Assembly: GCA_008694505.1 (NCBI GenBank)
Contig: VZDJ01007755.1
Span: 14,458,471-14,522,470, forward strand
DNA from: Cyanoderma ruficeps
Taxonomy: Eukaryota; Chordata; Aves; Passeriformes; Timaliidae
Direction: 5' to 3'
Length of the DNA: 64,000 nt
Shown piece after piece: positions 1 through 11,706 of this stretch. The translations under genes were made by a program, and so were the position numbers. The first letter of the stretch is position 1; each line of letters starts with the position of its first letter. A model generated the notes under the pieces. The model saw nothing but the letters and a program-made list of their open reading frames with translations, did no database searches and was not told the origin of the DNA.

Positions 1-2261
1 TGCCACATAGACTACTTGCCATAAATAGGAAAGAGTATTACTGAGGTACAGCTTCATACACAGCAAGAATTGCTCCTTTTTTTTTTTTTTTAATAAAACC
101 TGATATCCTCAAAATATCAACTTTATCCATTTTGAGGTTGAATTTAAAAAATATTAAAACAGAATGTTGCTATTGTATTATGGTCTTATGGATGTCAACA
201 CACACATACATAGTCACACATGTATTTAATATTTATTAATTTATTACTAAATTAATACGAATTAATGTTTTATATATTGGGGCAGATTCTCTGATCTCCT
301 GCTTCAGTTTTGCATAACTGCTAAAACCACTCAGACTAAGCTAACCTACACTAGCTAAGAATTTTATTTATTTCACTTGCTTTGTGTTTACAGAAATCAG
401 TTATACATATCATTCAATTAGTAGCTCTCACCTTGAGGTTTTAGTGATGCAGGATGTAGAAGGAGCAACATAGCAACAATGTATAGCCCCAAAATTATGT
501 GTACACTTGGAGTCACCAATCCCAAGCTGACTTTCCCTCCAGATTCTCATGAGCACTCCAATACACAAAATGATTTTCAGAGCTTCAAAACACTTCAGGC
601 AAAGCAGAATTTTCACCTGCTTGGTCTCTTTTATCTGGGAATGTCCTTCCTTGAAAGATCAAAATAATTCCTACTGCTCTCTATGTTATGTTCACTGGTT
701 GGTCTTTGTCTTACACTGACAGCTCAGCCTAGAACATACCTCAGAAAACAAGAGGGAAACAGGTGTGAATGCTTTCAGTTTGGCTTGGTTAGCTTAAAAT
801 TTTAACCAAGCCAAACATTTGTTGCTTGTCAAATTCTCCAAATTCTTCCAACATTTGTATTTATAAAGTGGCCAGTCAAAGTGTTTGATGTATGAGTGTC
901 AGCCCAGTGGGGAGACAGGGTACTTTCAGAGCCTGGAAGCTGTTCAGCCACTTTTCAAGAAGGAAAAGGAGGTGTGAAATAGTCGGGATCAATTACAGTC
1001 CCACCGTAAACAGAGAAAACGAAAGGGAAGAAGTGTAAATCTGCACACGGTGATGGGTGTACAGCAAGGCAGGGGGCTGCCTCTTAGACAACCCTTGCAG
1101 GAGAGGAAGCAGCCCTCCATGCTGCACCCAGCTGAGCTGCTTTATTCCCATGTGTGAGTTGGAATGTGCTTCATTCTCACTGACCAGACGCATGGGGTAG
1201 GGTATTGCAATGGAAAACTATTAGTCTAGATCACAGAATAGGTAAGAAGACGCAAAACTTGACTTTTACCTTTGTGTGCTTTTGTCAGTCATTCATTAAG
1301 AGGGTGGTTTTAGGAACCACTGATTATAGGGGATGCTATGCCTCAAGCTTCCTTCAAGAACACTTTTAAAGAATATTGTGATTTCATTCATCATTTTTCT
1401 AAATGACAACTTCTAACAACACAGTTTTTACACAAATGTAACTTCACAGACCTTGATATTCATGTTTATTGCCATGAGGCAAATGCTGAGCCCACAACCA
1501 TCCATGTAAGGGAATGATGATGATATTAGATGGTGTGTGATATTGTGTTACAACACTTGTGGGTTATTATAACAGCATCCTCTGGATGTTAAATCTCTTC
1601 CTAGTTCAAACTCTTTTTTTCTGCTAAAAGCAATTTTTGCCTCACCACCCACCCAAAGTCTGAAGGTGCTAAGTTTTTTTTTTCATTCACACACTTTGAC
1701 TAAAAATAGGCGTGCCTATTACAAAAGTTTGCAGCAGCTGGGAAACAAAAAAGTTTGACTGTAAAATTCAAATAAGGGAATGCTTACAATGAATTTTCTA
1801 GTTCATAAACTTCAGAAAACTAATGCTGCCTCATATTTACTCTGTGATCACAGAGATCTTCTTGTGAGGTCAAAGATGCACAAAATGCCTCCATTTATTT
1901 ATATATATATGTTCTTCTGATATTTCAGCCCTCACTTCCCTGTCCCCTGTGTTTCCTTTGCTTTTCAAACTCATGCACTTCCAGCTTTATCTGTATCTAG
2001 TACAAACAGACCTTTAGGAAACTGGTAGGGCTGTGAATTACTTTTTCAGGAGGACAATCCTTCTTGGTTTAACAAGAAAACAAGACACTTGCATTAGCTT
2101 TTGTTTTTAACCTTCTACTTTTCTCTTAAGATTCAGCTCACAGTATTTTGATATAAGTGACAAAAAAAAAAAAAATCAGATTTCTAAGATTTTCAAAGAT
2201 GTTCTTCATGACCACCATGTTCCAAGCCAGATAATCTTTTGAAGTCTTAAAGAAATGCATT
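1..2261. other. Unique AT-rich DNA, no gene recognised
   Basis: No exon, RNA gene or transposable element could be identified here. The stretch contains a 15-base poly-T run (77-91), a short CA/TA-rich patch near 197-275, a perfect 14-bp-arm hairpin (778-816), a 16-base palindrome (1840-1855) and a 14-base poly-A run (2162-2175). Open frames are at most about 70 codons and overlap on opposite strands, as expected by chance. Confidence 0.7.
778..816. repeat. Perfect inverted repeat, 14-bp arms, 11-nt loop
   Basis: The left arm at 778-791 (GTTTGGCTTGGTTA) is the exact reverse complement of 803-816 (TAACCAAGCCAAAC). The loop at 792-802 is AT-rich and itself partly palindromic (TTAAAATTTTAA, 794-805). 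Transcribed, it would fold into a short strong hairpin. It is shorter than a typical pre-microRNA and I see no transposon ends around it, so its role is unknown. Confidence 0.85.
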
Positions 2262-3166
2262 TGGTTTATGCTGCATGATTTTGGTAGCAGGGAAGGCAGC
2301 AGGAGTGGTATCTCTGAGAAGAAACCAGGAGTTTCCCCCATGTGGGTCAGAGACATTTCCAGCTGGCTCCAAAAAGGATCTGCTGCTGCTCAAACCTCAG
2401 CCCCTCAGATGCTGCTGGCATCTCTGTGATAACATATTTACAAAGAGTGAAAAAACATGGTGCAGCAGCTGTGTGAGAAAAGGGAGTGTGAAAAACGTGC
2501 AAAAAACAGCCCTGCAGACACCAAGGTGAGGGAGGAAGGAGGGGGAAGCAGTGCTCCAGATGCTGGAACAGAGGTTCTCCTGTGGCCTCTGGAGAAGGAT
2601 TTAATGGAGCAGGTTGTCCTCTTGCATCCCATGGAGGACAAGGTGAACATGCCCTGAAAGAAGCTGCAGTCAATGGAAAGGAACCCTTGCCAGGGGGAAC
2701 ATGTCTGGAAGGAGCTGCTGCCCATGGGGCACCCATGCTGGAGCCACTCTTGAAGAGCTGTACATCATGGGAGATACCCCATGATGGAGCAAGAGAAGAG
2801 AGCAGAGGAAGGAGAAGCAGAGGGGAAATGTTATGGACTTACCACAACCCCCATTCCCATTCATCCCTCTATACTTCCTCCAATAAAAGAATCAGGAGTG
2901 AGGGAGTAAAATTGAACCTAGCAAAAAGGAGGGGTGGGAGAAAGTGTTTTAGTTTGGTCTGTTTCTCTCACTCTCCTACTCTAATTGGCAATAAATTAAA
3001 TTCATTTTCCCCAGGTGGAATCTGTTTTGCCTGTGACAGTAATTGGTGAATGATCTCCCTGTCTGTATCACGACCCTGTCTTATTTTTTCACCCATCTGT
3101 TGGGGAAGGACAGCAAAAGTGCAGCTGGGTAGGCACCTGGTGGCCAGTCAAGGTCAGCCCACCACA
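2262..3166 (+). mobile_element. ERVL-type solo LTR, near full length
   Basis: About 0.9 kb matching, from memory, the long LTRs of avian ERVL elements. In order it shows: a 5' start around a TTTTGGTAGCAGG block; a central part with imperfect repeats built on 'CCCATGG ... GGAGCAG' (about 2560-2790); a run ending AATAAA (2990-2995); and the diagnostic U5, which includes GGTAATTGGTGAATGATCTC (from about 3040), then GGCACCTGGTGGCCAG, ending in CCACCACA at 3166. No gag, pol or env flanks it, so it is a solo LTR. The left boundary is uncertain by about 10 bases because that end has diverged, and I could not find a clear target duplication. Open frames inside (for example 2582-3049) are not genes. 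Confidence 0.85.
2990..2995 (+). promoter_or_regulatory. LTR polyadenylation signal AATAAA
   Basis: An exact AATAAA lies about 170 bp before the 3' end of the ERVL-type LTR, where the R/U5 boundary signal is expected. It supports the + orientation. The related LTR at 37882-38295 has lost this hexamer. Confidence 0.6.
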
Positions 3167-4958
3167 AAAACATATCACCAATAATATCTGAGTGGCAGTA
3201 TCATGGCATCATTAACTTTTTCAAACGTCTGGAAAGAAACACACACTTATTCCTTAGTTCTCTCAGCTCTGTGCAGCATTAATAGAATAGTGAATTATCC
3301 CAGGAATTTTGCAACTTCAAGGATTTGAGAGAGGAGAAGCCAAGAAAAAACAACCCTGAAGGGAAGCTGATGAAACATAACCAGGAGATTGAATAGGTTT
3401 AAAAAACAGCAAGTGGTTTAGAACTGTAATGAGGAAAACAACCCTCTGGTTCAAAAGCAACTGCTTTCTTGTCCATTTGCAGGATAATCAATATCTCATC
3501 CTAAAACATCTGTGAACAAATATAAAAAAGAAAGAATACTGTATTCTGGAAAAGATTTGCTGACCAAGCCCAAGTTCCATCAGAAATGGAAGCACAAATC
3601 ACTTCAAAATATTGATAATGATTCTTAGGGGAAAAGAGCTGAATAAACAGCACTGAATAAAATGTGAAATTGCATTTTATCTTTCTGTTTTCTTGCAAAA
3701 CTCTGTGCTAGCAGACCTGGACTGTGTCTGCCTCTAGCATTTGATCAGAATTCTATCTCAGTCAGCCTTTTTTATTTCCCTGCCTTATTTTAAGCATAAT
3801 TATCAGATTGATAAATATGTGCATCAAGCATAACATTAGCAGAGCCTGTGTTCTGAATTATTGTGGGATTGTTGCTTCTACGGAGCAGAGACAGTTTAGG
3901 ACCAGAAAATGAGCATGTTTCACTGAACAGATTATCTTTTGCAGCTAATAATAGTTCGTATCAAATACTATTTTGTGAAAGATAGAGACTAACTTGCACA
4001 CTCTGAAAAAAAAAAAAAGTGGAAAATGTTCCCTACAGAACTCACATATTGCAAAATCAATTTTGCCTTAAAGGACAATTTTCAGAGTAGTTTCAATCCT
4101 AAAGTAGGTCTGTATGTTGCTGGGCTCCTTATATATTTATATCATAGTGAGCAGTACAAGGACCCAACAGTGCTCCCATTTCAGGCCCTGTGTAAAATTC
4201 AGCTTAAATTCACAGTAATGATAATGGAGACTGGATCATTCACATCCTGAAAATTTTTGTCTTGAAAGTTCCCATTAGATCTTACAAAATATTAGCTTGA
4301 ACTAAACATCTAACTCTGCCAGGACAGCAAGGTACTTGGTCTTTGTGGCTCCATTATAAATTGTTGTTGAATCTAATTTCTTGTCCACAAACCAAGGTTC
4401 ACTTTCCACACCAGTACTCCTAAAAAATATCTTCTTCTCCTTGGTACCAGAGAGTTTCCTCAAGGTAAGCTTAGCTTTCCCACTTTTAGGAATAGTTCAG
4501 CCTGTTTCTTGTAGAGGGCAACAACTTTACTGCCAAGAGAAAAGGATGAGCAGTCTGAAACAACACGCTACATCCAACAAGCTCAAATCCTGTACACATG
4601 CTGGTATTGGAAACCATAATAGGATAGGGTGGTGCTTGTCAGCAAAGCATCAGCTAACTTCATGTTTCTCATGGAGTGCTCCTTCCCTCTTGTTTTTATC
4701 GTGTCAGATAGCCAGTGCAAACAGCTCGACAGTGTCTTCCAGCCCCTCGGTGCCTGCAGCACTGAGCTGGCTGATGGGGCAGGTGCTGGCTGAAGGCTGC
4801 CCAAAAAACATGAGAAAAAGAAGTTTCTGAAAGAGACCTGTGTGGACCACTTACAGATCCCTTTTGAGTCTCAAAAATGTGTTTTAAGCTGCTTAGTCTT
4901 CTAATGAGTGCAATGTTTCCAACCTAAGACTTTCACAGGACCATTATGCTCATGTATT
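3167..4958. other. Unique DNA, no gene recognised
   Basis: Nothing identifiable between the ERVL-type LTR and the CR1 3' end. It contains a 13-base poly-A run (4006-4018). A 149-codon open frame (4381-4830, TTG start) has no recognisable domain and overlaps a minus-strand open frame, so I treat it as chance. Confidence 0.65.
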
Positions 4959-5310
4959 CGTAGAATCGTGGAATCATGGCTGGAGTTGGAAGGGACCTTA
5001 AGCAACATTTGTTTTCAACCCCTCTGCCATGGGCAGAGCCACCTCCCACTAGACCAGGTTGCTCAGACCCCCATCCAACCTGGCTTTGAACAGTTCCAGG
5101 AATGGGGCAGCTACAACTTCTCTGGGCAACCTAGTCTCACCAACCTCACAGTAAATAATTTCTTCCTAATATACAGTCTACACCTATCCTCTTTCAATGT
5201 AAAGCCATTCCCCTTGCCCTGAAACTATCTGCCCATGTAAGATGTCCCTCTCCAGCTCTCCTGTAGCCTTTTTAGGTACCAGAAGGCTAAAGAATTGTAT
5301 CTGGAGGCTT
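4959..5310 (-). mobile_element. CR1 LINE, 3' end fragment
   Basis: Read on the minus strand this is the 3' end of an avian CR1. The plus strand opens at 4961 with TAGAATCGTGGAATCATGG, a decayed copy of the terminal octamer repeat, followed by GTTGGAAGGGACCTTAAG. The typical blocks follow: GGGCAGAGCCACCTCCCACTAGACCAGG, then CATCCAACCTGGC, GGAATGGGGCAGCTACAAC and CTCCAGCTCTCCTGTAGC. The element is 5'-truncated, as most CR1 copies are, and has no coding capacity. The 104-codon plus-strand frame over it is spurious. The truncation point near 5290-5310 is approximate. Confidence 0.9.
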
Positions 5311-8166
5311 TAAATGGTCCAGCTGCAAAGCCTTGGACAGGTATGAGCTGCAAGACTGAGATAAAAAGTTTTTTGGATGTATTGCAGTCACATACAGGAC
5401 TGTCTTCTGGAAGGTTTCAGCTTTTCCCTTTACTAGGTAAGGAGATGAGGTATTCTAGCAAAGAGATACTGAGCATTTTCAGCCACTGGGAAACTGTTCA
5501 CAAGCTTGTGTCCCTGACTTAAAGCATTGTCCTGTGTTACACAAAAAAAGGAGAATATCCAACAATGCTGTTCCTTCTCCAACAGGGTTTTGCATTCTGT
5601 GTAGGTTACATTCAGAAGCTCACAGACTTTGGTTGCTTGTGCAGCCCTACAGACTGTATTACTGCACGTTTTCCAATTATCCAACTTCTGTGAGAACAGG
5701 TCAGCAGACCATCCTAGATAAATATTTTTTGTCACCTTGTGCTTGATAACTAAGCTTTCCAAAGGGTAAACAGCCATGATTTCATCATCAATCTTGGAAT
5801 GACAAGGTTCTGAAGTGCATGGAGAGCATGACACATTGCTCCAATATCAGGGGCAGAAGATGAGCATTGACAAATGGTGCAGAGGGTAATATTTTGATTG
5901 ATTATTTGCATAGGAACTTATTGGTGAGGCCTGAGAGCTTTGATAAGATGCAAAGATTAAGATACAGAATTTAAACTCAAAAAATTATGGTTTTGTTGGA
6001 GGTCTGGCAAGGAATGTGGATGGAAGAGAGTATTGAACAGTACAAAAAAAGACAAAATTCTCCAAGAAAGTAATTCCAAATGCAATAATAAACTAATTAA
6101 ACACTGTTAGAAATATAATGAAACTAGTATTGTCTCCCACAGGCAACCCACTCTCTTAAATAAGCATTTTAATAATCCTCCTGTGGATTTTGGTACAATT
6201 TTGTCTGACCTTTATTTAAAGACCACCAACACAGCAATTGAATATGACTGGCCAACCTGTGTGAATTGTCTTTAACCTAGAGTCAATTCTTTTTATTTTG
6301 ATGCCTACATTTTCCTCTTTGCTTTTAAATACAGCTGTCCTTTCAGGGGACTTGTTCATCAAAATCTGCTGCATTTTTCTGTCTTTCTGTGGCTATTGGT
6401 CTCTTGTTTTGTTCTCCCTAAAGCTTTTGTAGTCAGCTGCCGATTATTTAGAATTCTTTTCTTTGTTAGAATCACCTTTTAAAACCAAAATTTTTTTAGC
6501 ACTCTTAGAAATTAATTTCCTACCTATTAAGAAAATAGAGGACTGAATTCACTCCCTGTATAGCCACAACCACATTCAATGTACCATGTGGGAGGAAATT
6601 TCTGATAGTGCAAGTGTTGTCCCCTAGCACTGCTGGTATATCTGGACCAAGAGTGAGTCTCCATGCTGAGACTGATGGAGGTAGGGGTTCCATCCTTGGG
6701 TGTGCAGCTCTGCCTTGTGGAGTGCAAGATCTCCACTGTTGAAAAGGGACAGTTGTTGCAACATTAGATGAGCCAAACTGAAAATACATGCACAGCTGTG
6801 CATGGGGAGTCATTCTCCTCCTGGATTTCCCAGGAAAAAAGGTGGTCCTTCCCTCCAATATCAAATACTGTTCCAAGCTTGACAAACTGCTGCTGACAAC
6901 CATAGCCACCACAAACAAAAATGATCTGTCAAAAGGTAGGAGACTTTGGAGTAGTAGTTCTTCAGCCCTAATTCATGCTTTTAAATAACAGGGATATATA
7001 CAGCTGCTTTGCTGTCAAAGACATGAAGATTTGGAAGGTACCCTTTTTTCCTCCCACATTTAGCATATGTTTTAGCCGTGCATAAGAATTCTCCAGTGTG
7101 GAGGAAACATAAGAGGAGGGGGAGGGAAGAGGCAAAATTTTCTTCCTTTCTGAGATGCAATCTGAAGTGATTCTAGAAATACTCACTTTAGCTGTATATA
7201 TTTTTGAAGATAAGATTTGTTCATATCAATCAAAGCAGAGTGGCAGCAGCCAAGTGAATTGCTTCAAGTAGTTCTGCTTTTCACAATCTGATGCCGCCCT
7301 TTGATATGTTTGTTCAGTTGTAGAGGGGCTCTAATGCCACAGGCACAGCTGGTTTCCCACTCAGCTATCACACTCAACCGTGGAGGGCTCTCCTCCACTG
7401 CAGGTGCCTCTAACATCAGTACCACAAGTATTCCAAAGGCCTCTGGATTTCTGTGGGCCCATTGCCTCTCCCATTTTACCTCCATCTCACTAAACTGATA
7501 AATAAACTGTCCATGTGGTTTTCTTTTTTAAAACTTAATTACTCAATTCCAGCCACTGGTGATTCCAAATGAATGCGATCAATCAGCCAGCCATATTGTG
7601 TGAAGATATTTCAAATCTATTAATGGTAGAGGTATGAAAAGAAAGGTGGTGGAACCAGGAGAGACCTGGATAAAAAAGTGAAAGCACTGAATGACATCCA
7701 GGTAGAAAGTGATGCAGAGCTAGTCATCTGAAGAAGCAAAGGGTGAGAATGGCATGTGAAATTCCAATTTTCTGCCTTCTGAGCTCATTTTAACTTGTTA
7801 TACACAGCACTGCAACTGTTAGACCTACTAAGCCATTTCCACTGACACCAATGCCAACCATTCCATTGCTTCCAGTGAGAATACCGCTAGGCTGATATAA
7901 AACAACTTTACCCTAGAAAGTAACATTTTGAAGCACTTAATTTACATTTTTAAATGTGTGTTTTGTAGATGAATGGTCTTTGTTGACATCTCTTTGGGTT
8001 TCAATTAAAACTGAAGCACACCTACTTTTCTGTTAGAATCAGGTAAACTCTAAAACATCAGAAGAATTTTAGAATCATTTTTCTGCCTGGACTAAAACAG
8101 AAAACATAGAAATTAATATTTTAATAGCTGTCTTTTTTATTTTAAATTCATGACTAGTGGAGGTTT
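5311..8166. other. Unique DNA, no gene recognised
   Basis: No transposon family, RNA gene or exon is recognisable. There is a GC-richer patch at about 6600-6900 and another at about 7300-7480, each with overlapping open frames of 65-132 codons on both strands but no known domain. I cannot exclude an old unrecognised repeat in either patch. Confidence 0.6.
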
Positions 8167-8270
8167 GGCGGTGTGGTGGTTTCACATTCGCCAAATTTTG
8201 TTTACCAACTGGAAGATAGGATTTTGGGAGAAAAAGGCGAAATAGGCTCAACTTAAAAGTAAAGACAGAT

Positions 8271-8276
8271 TTTATT
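8271..8276 (-). promoter_or_regulatory. LTR polyadenylation signal (minus strand)
   Basis: TTTATT on the plus strand reads AATAAA on the minus strand, about 100 bp before the minus-strand 3' end of the LTR. This is the expected place and is the main evidence for orientation. Confidence 0.55.
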
Positions 8277-8553
8277 AACATCCACTAAGAAAAAAAAAAA
8301 GGAAAAGGAAAAAAGAATGAAACATTCAAACACCTTCCCCCCTACCACAAATTTTTCACTTTCCCACTCAACCCAGAGAGAAAACTATGATTTTCAGTCA
8401 GTTGCCACCAATTAAACACAATCCTGCATCACTTTGGGAGAGGAGCCTCTCTAGAGTTTACGGAGATAAATGCCACAAGAAAAGGTCTGGTGGCTCGCAA
8501 TGTCACAAATCTGCAACCGCCTGGAATTTTGCAGATTCTGTGCAGTCCCACCC

Positions 8554-8559
8554 ATATAA
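8554..8559 (-). promoter_or_regulatory. Possible LTR TATA box (minus strand)
   Basis: ATATAA on the plus strand reads TTATAT on the minus strand, followed by GGG. It lies roughly 280 bp upstream of the minus-strand AATAAA. A similar TATA-type block occurs in the minus-strand LTR at 33065-33582. Promoter activity is inferred from position only. Confidence 0.35.
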
Positions 8560-9293
8560 CAGTTTCCCAAGCTCCTTATGGGCCTCCACATGTTTGGGGT
8601 ATCATTTTAAGAATGCTTTTCTAGTATAAAACAAGGATTCTCTTATTCTATCTCTAAAGTCCTCTCTATCTCAAAAGAAATAGAGACCTCCTTATTTTTT
8701 CCTAGGAGCCGGGGACATACTCTATTCAAAACTCTCAATTACATCTCACATATATCAATACACACAACCCTTTGGCTAGAACTTGCATTCCCCCAAAGAG
8801 CATTATGATATTACAAAAAAATTCAATTTCCCCATAATTCGCATCCAGAGAAGTCTGGCCAAATATGTCCACTTCCTCCATCCCTTCTTCCAATAGTCTT
8901 TATCAATTCTTTCACTGACTTTGTCTCAATGCTGTCTCTCTACATTTCAAATCACTCTGTCTTCCATGGAAGAGGGAAAGGGTTAATGTCTTTGTCCAGA
9001 GTCTTTTTTCTCCTCTCCAGCTGACTCCCAGAACTTCAAGGCCACAGGTGATGGTGGGGAGAGGGGGGAAGGGGGAGCATGCTCAGGAATGCTGATGGAT
9101 GACCCTCCTCCACCCCTGGCCAGATCTAAAGCAACTCAAAGTTGGATCAGTTCCCTGGAGCTCCGGAGAAAGATTCTCAGGATTCTCTTCTCCCTGGGAC
9201 CAGAGGCTCTGGCAGCCAAGCCAAGAGCATGGCCACCTCAGCTCCTGGTGCAGGGCCAGCACTGCCAATCTGCAATCCTCTTCCTCTCCCCAT

Positions 9294-9327
9294 GGGAGGA
9301 GCTGGGGGAGAGGGGGGACACTGCGGG
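9294..9327 (+). promoter_or_regulatory. G-quadruplex motif inside the LTR
   Basis: Four G-runs (GGG 9294-9296, GGGGG 9304-9308, GGGGGG 9312-9317, GGG 9325-9327) are separated by loops of 7, 3 and 7 bases, meeting the standard G3+N1-7 pattern. A second, three-run G-rich stretch lies at 9053-9075. Because the LTR is on the minus strand, the G-rich strand is antisense to LTR transcription. Confidence 0.6.
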
Positions 9328-11672
9328 CCCAGGCAGCTCTCCCACAGGCAATGGCCCCTCCGGAGGCCTGGCCGGGCCTGGCCCTGGGGAGGGCCGGCCA
9401 AAACCTCTGACTTACGAAGTGATATTAGCTCCTTCCCAGCTGAAAAAGGAAATGGCCAAGATTTCTGGGACCTTTGATTTAAGACTGGGTCTCCAGAGGC
9501 ATGTACAACACTCTTATTGTCAGCCAAGCTGTCAATCCATGCTATAACTTCCTTAGAGGAAAAAAAAAACCCTTCACATTCATGCTGAACCACCACAGGT
9601 GGCAACATTTTTTGAAAGTTCTGACTGGATATGAATTGTTTTGTACCTCCTTGCATAGCATAAGATGAATTAAAAGATGCCTATATATAGTTTTTATCTA
9701 TACCTGTTGAGAGTGGACAGTCAGCATTTGTCATAGAGCAATGGTTTGGTTATGTTTATGTGTCAAATGCTAAATGTTCTGGAGGCAATGTCTCTGTATC
9801 TGCCATAAGCAGTGCTGGGCATTTTTCAAGGTCTGAATATTGAACAGGTCAGTCCTGCAACTGGTGCAGAACCATACCATTCCAGACTGACTTTCTTGGC
9901 TTGAAGACAGTAGGCTTCAGCCTTGCCATGCAGGATCCACCCTCTCATGAGTACTGCTGGAAGTCCACATGGAAGGAATCAGGACCGCTGTCCCTTGTGA
10001 TGGAGAGTGGCAAACTCAGGTGGCCAAGTGCAGGACACAGAAATAATGGCACAGAGAGTTTTTCAGCTGACAGGGAGATCTGAAGCACCTTCAGATATTG
10101 TAAGCAAATAAGGCCCTAAGAATGTAAAGGTAGAAATCAAGGACTAAGCTTGGAGAAAGCCTGGGATGTGGTCAAGGCAGGACTTTCACACACAGGAAAA
10201 CAATAAGGCCTCTTTTCTGAAAAGCACTATATATTCTCTACAGTATGACATCATCATCAAGTAGGTTCATCTATGAGTGTGTTCACCAGCAAATTTAGCA
10301 AGAGAAACTTGTGCATGCCATGCAGCCACACTCTCACAGGCTGCTTATACCTTCCCACCTGAAAGCTGCTCTTTGGAATGTTGTTTTATCACTTCTTCCC
10401 AGCAGCTGTGTAAATCCTACAGTCTGATATTCTGGCACAGGAGAAAGGACTTGAAGAAGAGGAGGTGTGGAGTACACTAGTCATTCAGTGGATAAATGTG
10501 TCAGCAGCGGAGTGCATTGAAGATGATGTCTCTGGGAAAAGTGCTAAGAAAAATAGATATACTCTGGTGGTCTGTAGCTCCTCAAGAAGCTTTTTCAGTG
10601 CCCCCCTCAAGATGCTGCAAAAAAAAAGAATATGCATCATTGGGACAGAGAACCTGGGAGTGAGGTATTGTCATAATAAAGTGTTACAGAAGCCAGTGCT
10701 GTAGTTCCCAGCTTCCCCATGCTTTCAACAGGCAGACAGACACAGCTAGTTTATGGCTGGCCTTTCTTGGTAAACTCAGAGGTAGACCCCAGATTGTGAC
10801 TGCCATTCGAAAATGCTGCAACACATAATAAAAAGAGTATGGAAAAACTGCTGTAATCTTCATTACTTGTGACATCCATACAGTGGCCATGTACAGTGCC
10901 AGAAAAATTAAAGTAAATATAAGAGGCCTGCCAAGTTGTTCAGAATGAATGCACACATATTCTCAAGTGTTAGAAACAGACAAAAACATCATATATGGCA
11001 AAAAAATAAATAGATTGCACTAAAAAATAGTCATCAGCCTCTCTCAGAGCAATTTAAGCTAAATTCAAGATGCAGATGGCATAATCTCCTCTATGATCTT
11101 TTGTAATGGTTTGACAGAGGTGGGTGCTTTGTTGGCTGTCCTTGCACACAGTCACAGAGCTGACTGTATGCTGTTAATACCATAGTGAAAAGAAAAAAAA
11201 AAAAAAAGACATCAGAAGAAAAGGCAGGTTTTACATGACTCCCTCAGTCACCTACCCAATTAAAATTGTGCTAGTTAAAAAATCATCAGGCATTCACTAT
11301 AACGGCTGTAGACACTTGGAAAAAACCCAGTGGGATCCTAGTACTTTAATCATAGTATTGATCTCCCTTTACTTATATCATTATGATATTTTGGATTTTT
11401 TTATTTTTTGTCTGTGTGTTTTTTTCCTTTTTTACACAACCTGCTAAAATTTTGCATTTAGTTTCTGCATAAAACACAGAGGACTAAATCTGTGCTCTTC
11501 AGTACAGTTATACCCAGCCCACACAGCATCAAAATGACCATCATTTTGCTGGTCATGTCATGTGTGGGTGGCAATATGTAGAATTATCCTTTAAAGGTTA
11601 GTCTTCCTAAGTTAACCCAGGATGGAACAGTAGACGAAAATAAATAGCTATGTTCTATTTAACGTTTCTCAG

Positions 11673-11704
<32 letters not shown>
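11673..11704. repeat. Poly-A tract (A32) followed by an ambiguous base
   Basis: Thirty-two consecutive A residues are followed by TGAAAGAAAAA and an N at 11716. This could be a retroposon tail, but nothing upstream resembles a LINE or a processed transcript. The N probably marks consensus uncertainty at the homopolymer. Confidence 0.9.

Positions 11705-11706
<2 letters not shown>

Larger units (their letters stand above)
8172..9597 (-). mobile_element. Long (1.43 kb) ERVL-type solo LTR with GC-rich U3
   Basis: The element is bounded by a perfect 10-bp inverted repeat: TGTGGTGGTT at 8172-8181 and AACCACCACA at 9588-9597. It is flanked by 5-bp near-duplicates, GGCGG (8167-8171) and GGTGG (9598-9602), differing by one C/T change in a CpG context. 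Five-bp duplications are usual for ERVL. Orientation is minus: plus-strand TTTATT (8271-8276) reads AATAAA on the minus strand, and a TATA-like ATATAA lies at 8554-8559 on the plus strand, upstream of it in minus-strand order. This gives U5 of about 100 bp, R of up to 280 bp and a U3 of about 1 kb. The distal U3 (about 9040-9420) is strikingly GC-rich. No internal retroviral genes are present. Overlapping frames of 60-159 codons inside it are artefacts of the GC-rich stretch. Confidence 0.85.

Noticed and set aside
1840..1855. Perfect 16-base palindrome CTCTGTGATCACAGAG
   Set aside because: One palindrome of this length is expected by chance in about 64 kb, and no context suggests function.
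2347..3049. Open frames of 84-155 codons around 2.3-3.0 kb
   Set aside because: All are inside the ERVL-type LTR, which is non-coding. The repeated Trp/Met/Pro-rich look comes from the LTR's internal repeats.
4381..4830. 149-codon plus-strand open frame
   Set aside because: It begins with TTG rather than ATG, has no recognisable motif and overlaps a minus-strand frame.
9089..9656. Overlapping open frames of 60-159 codons on both strands
   Set aside because: They lie in or across the GC-rich U3 of the LTR at 8172-9597, where stop codons are rare. They overlap one another in several frames and have no recognisable domain.
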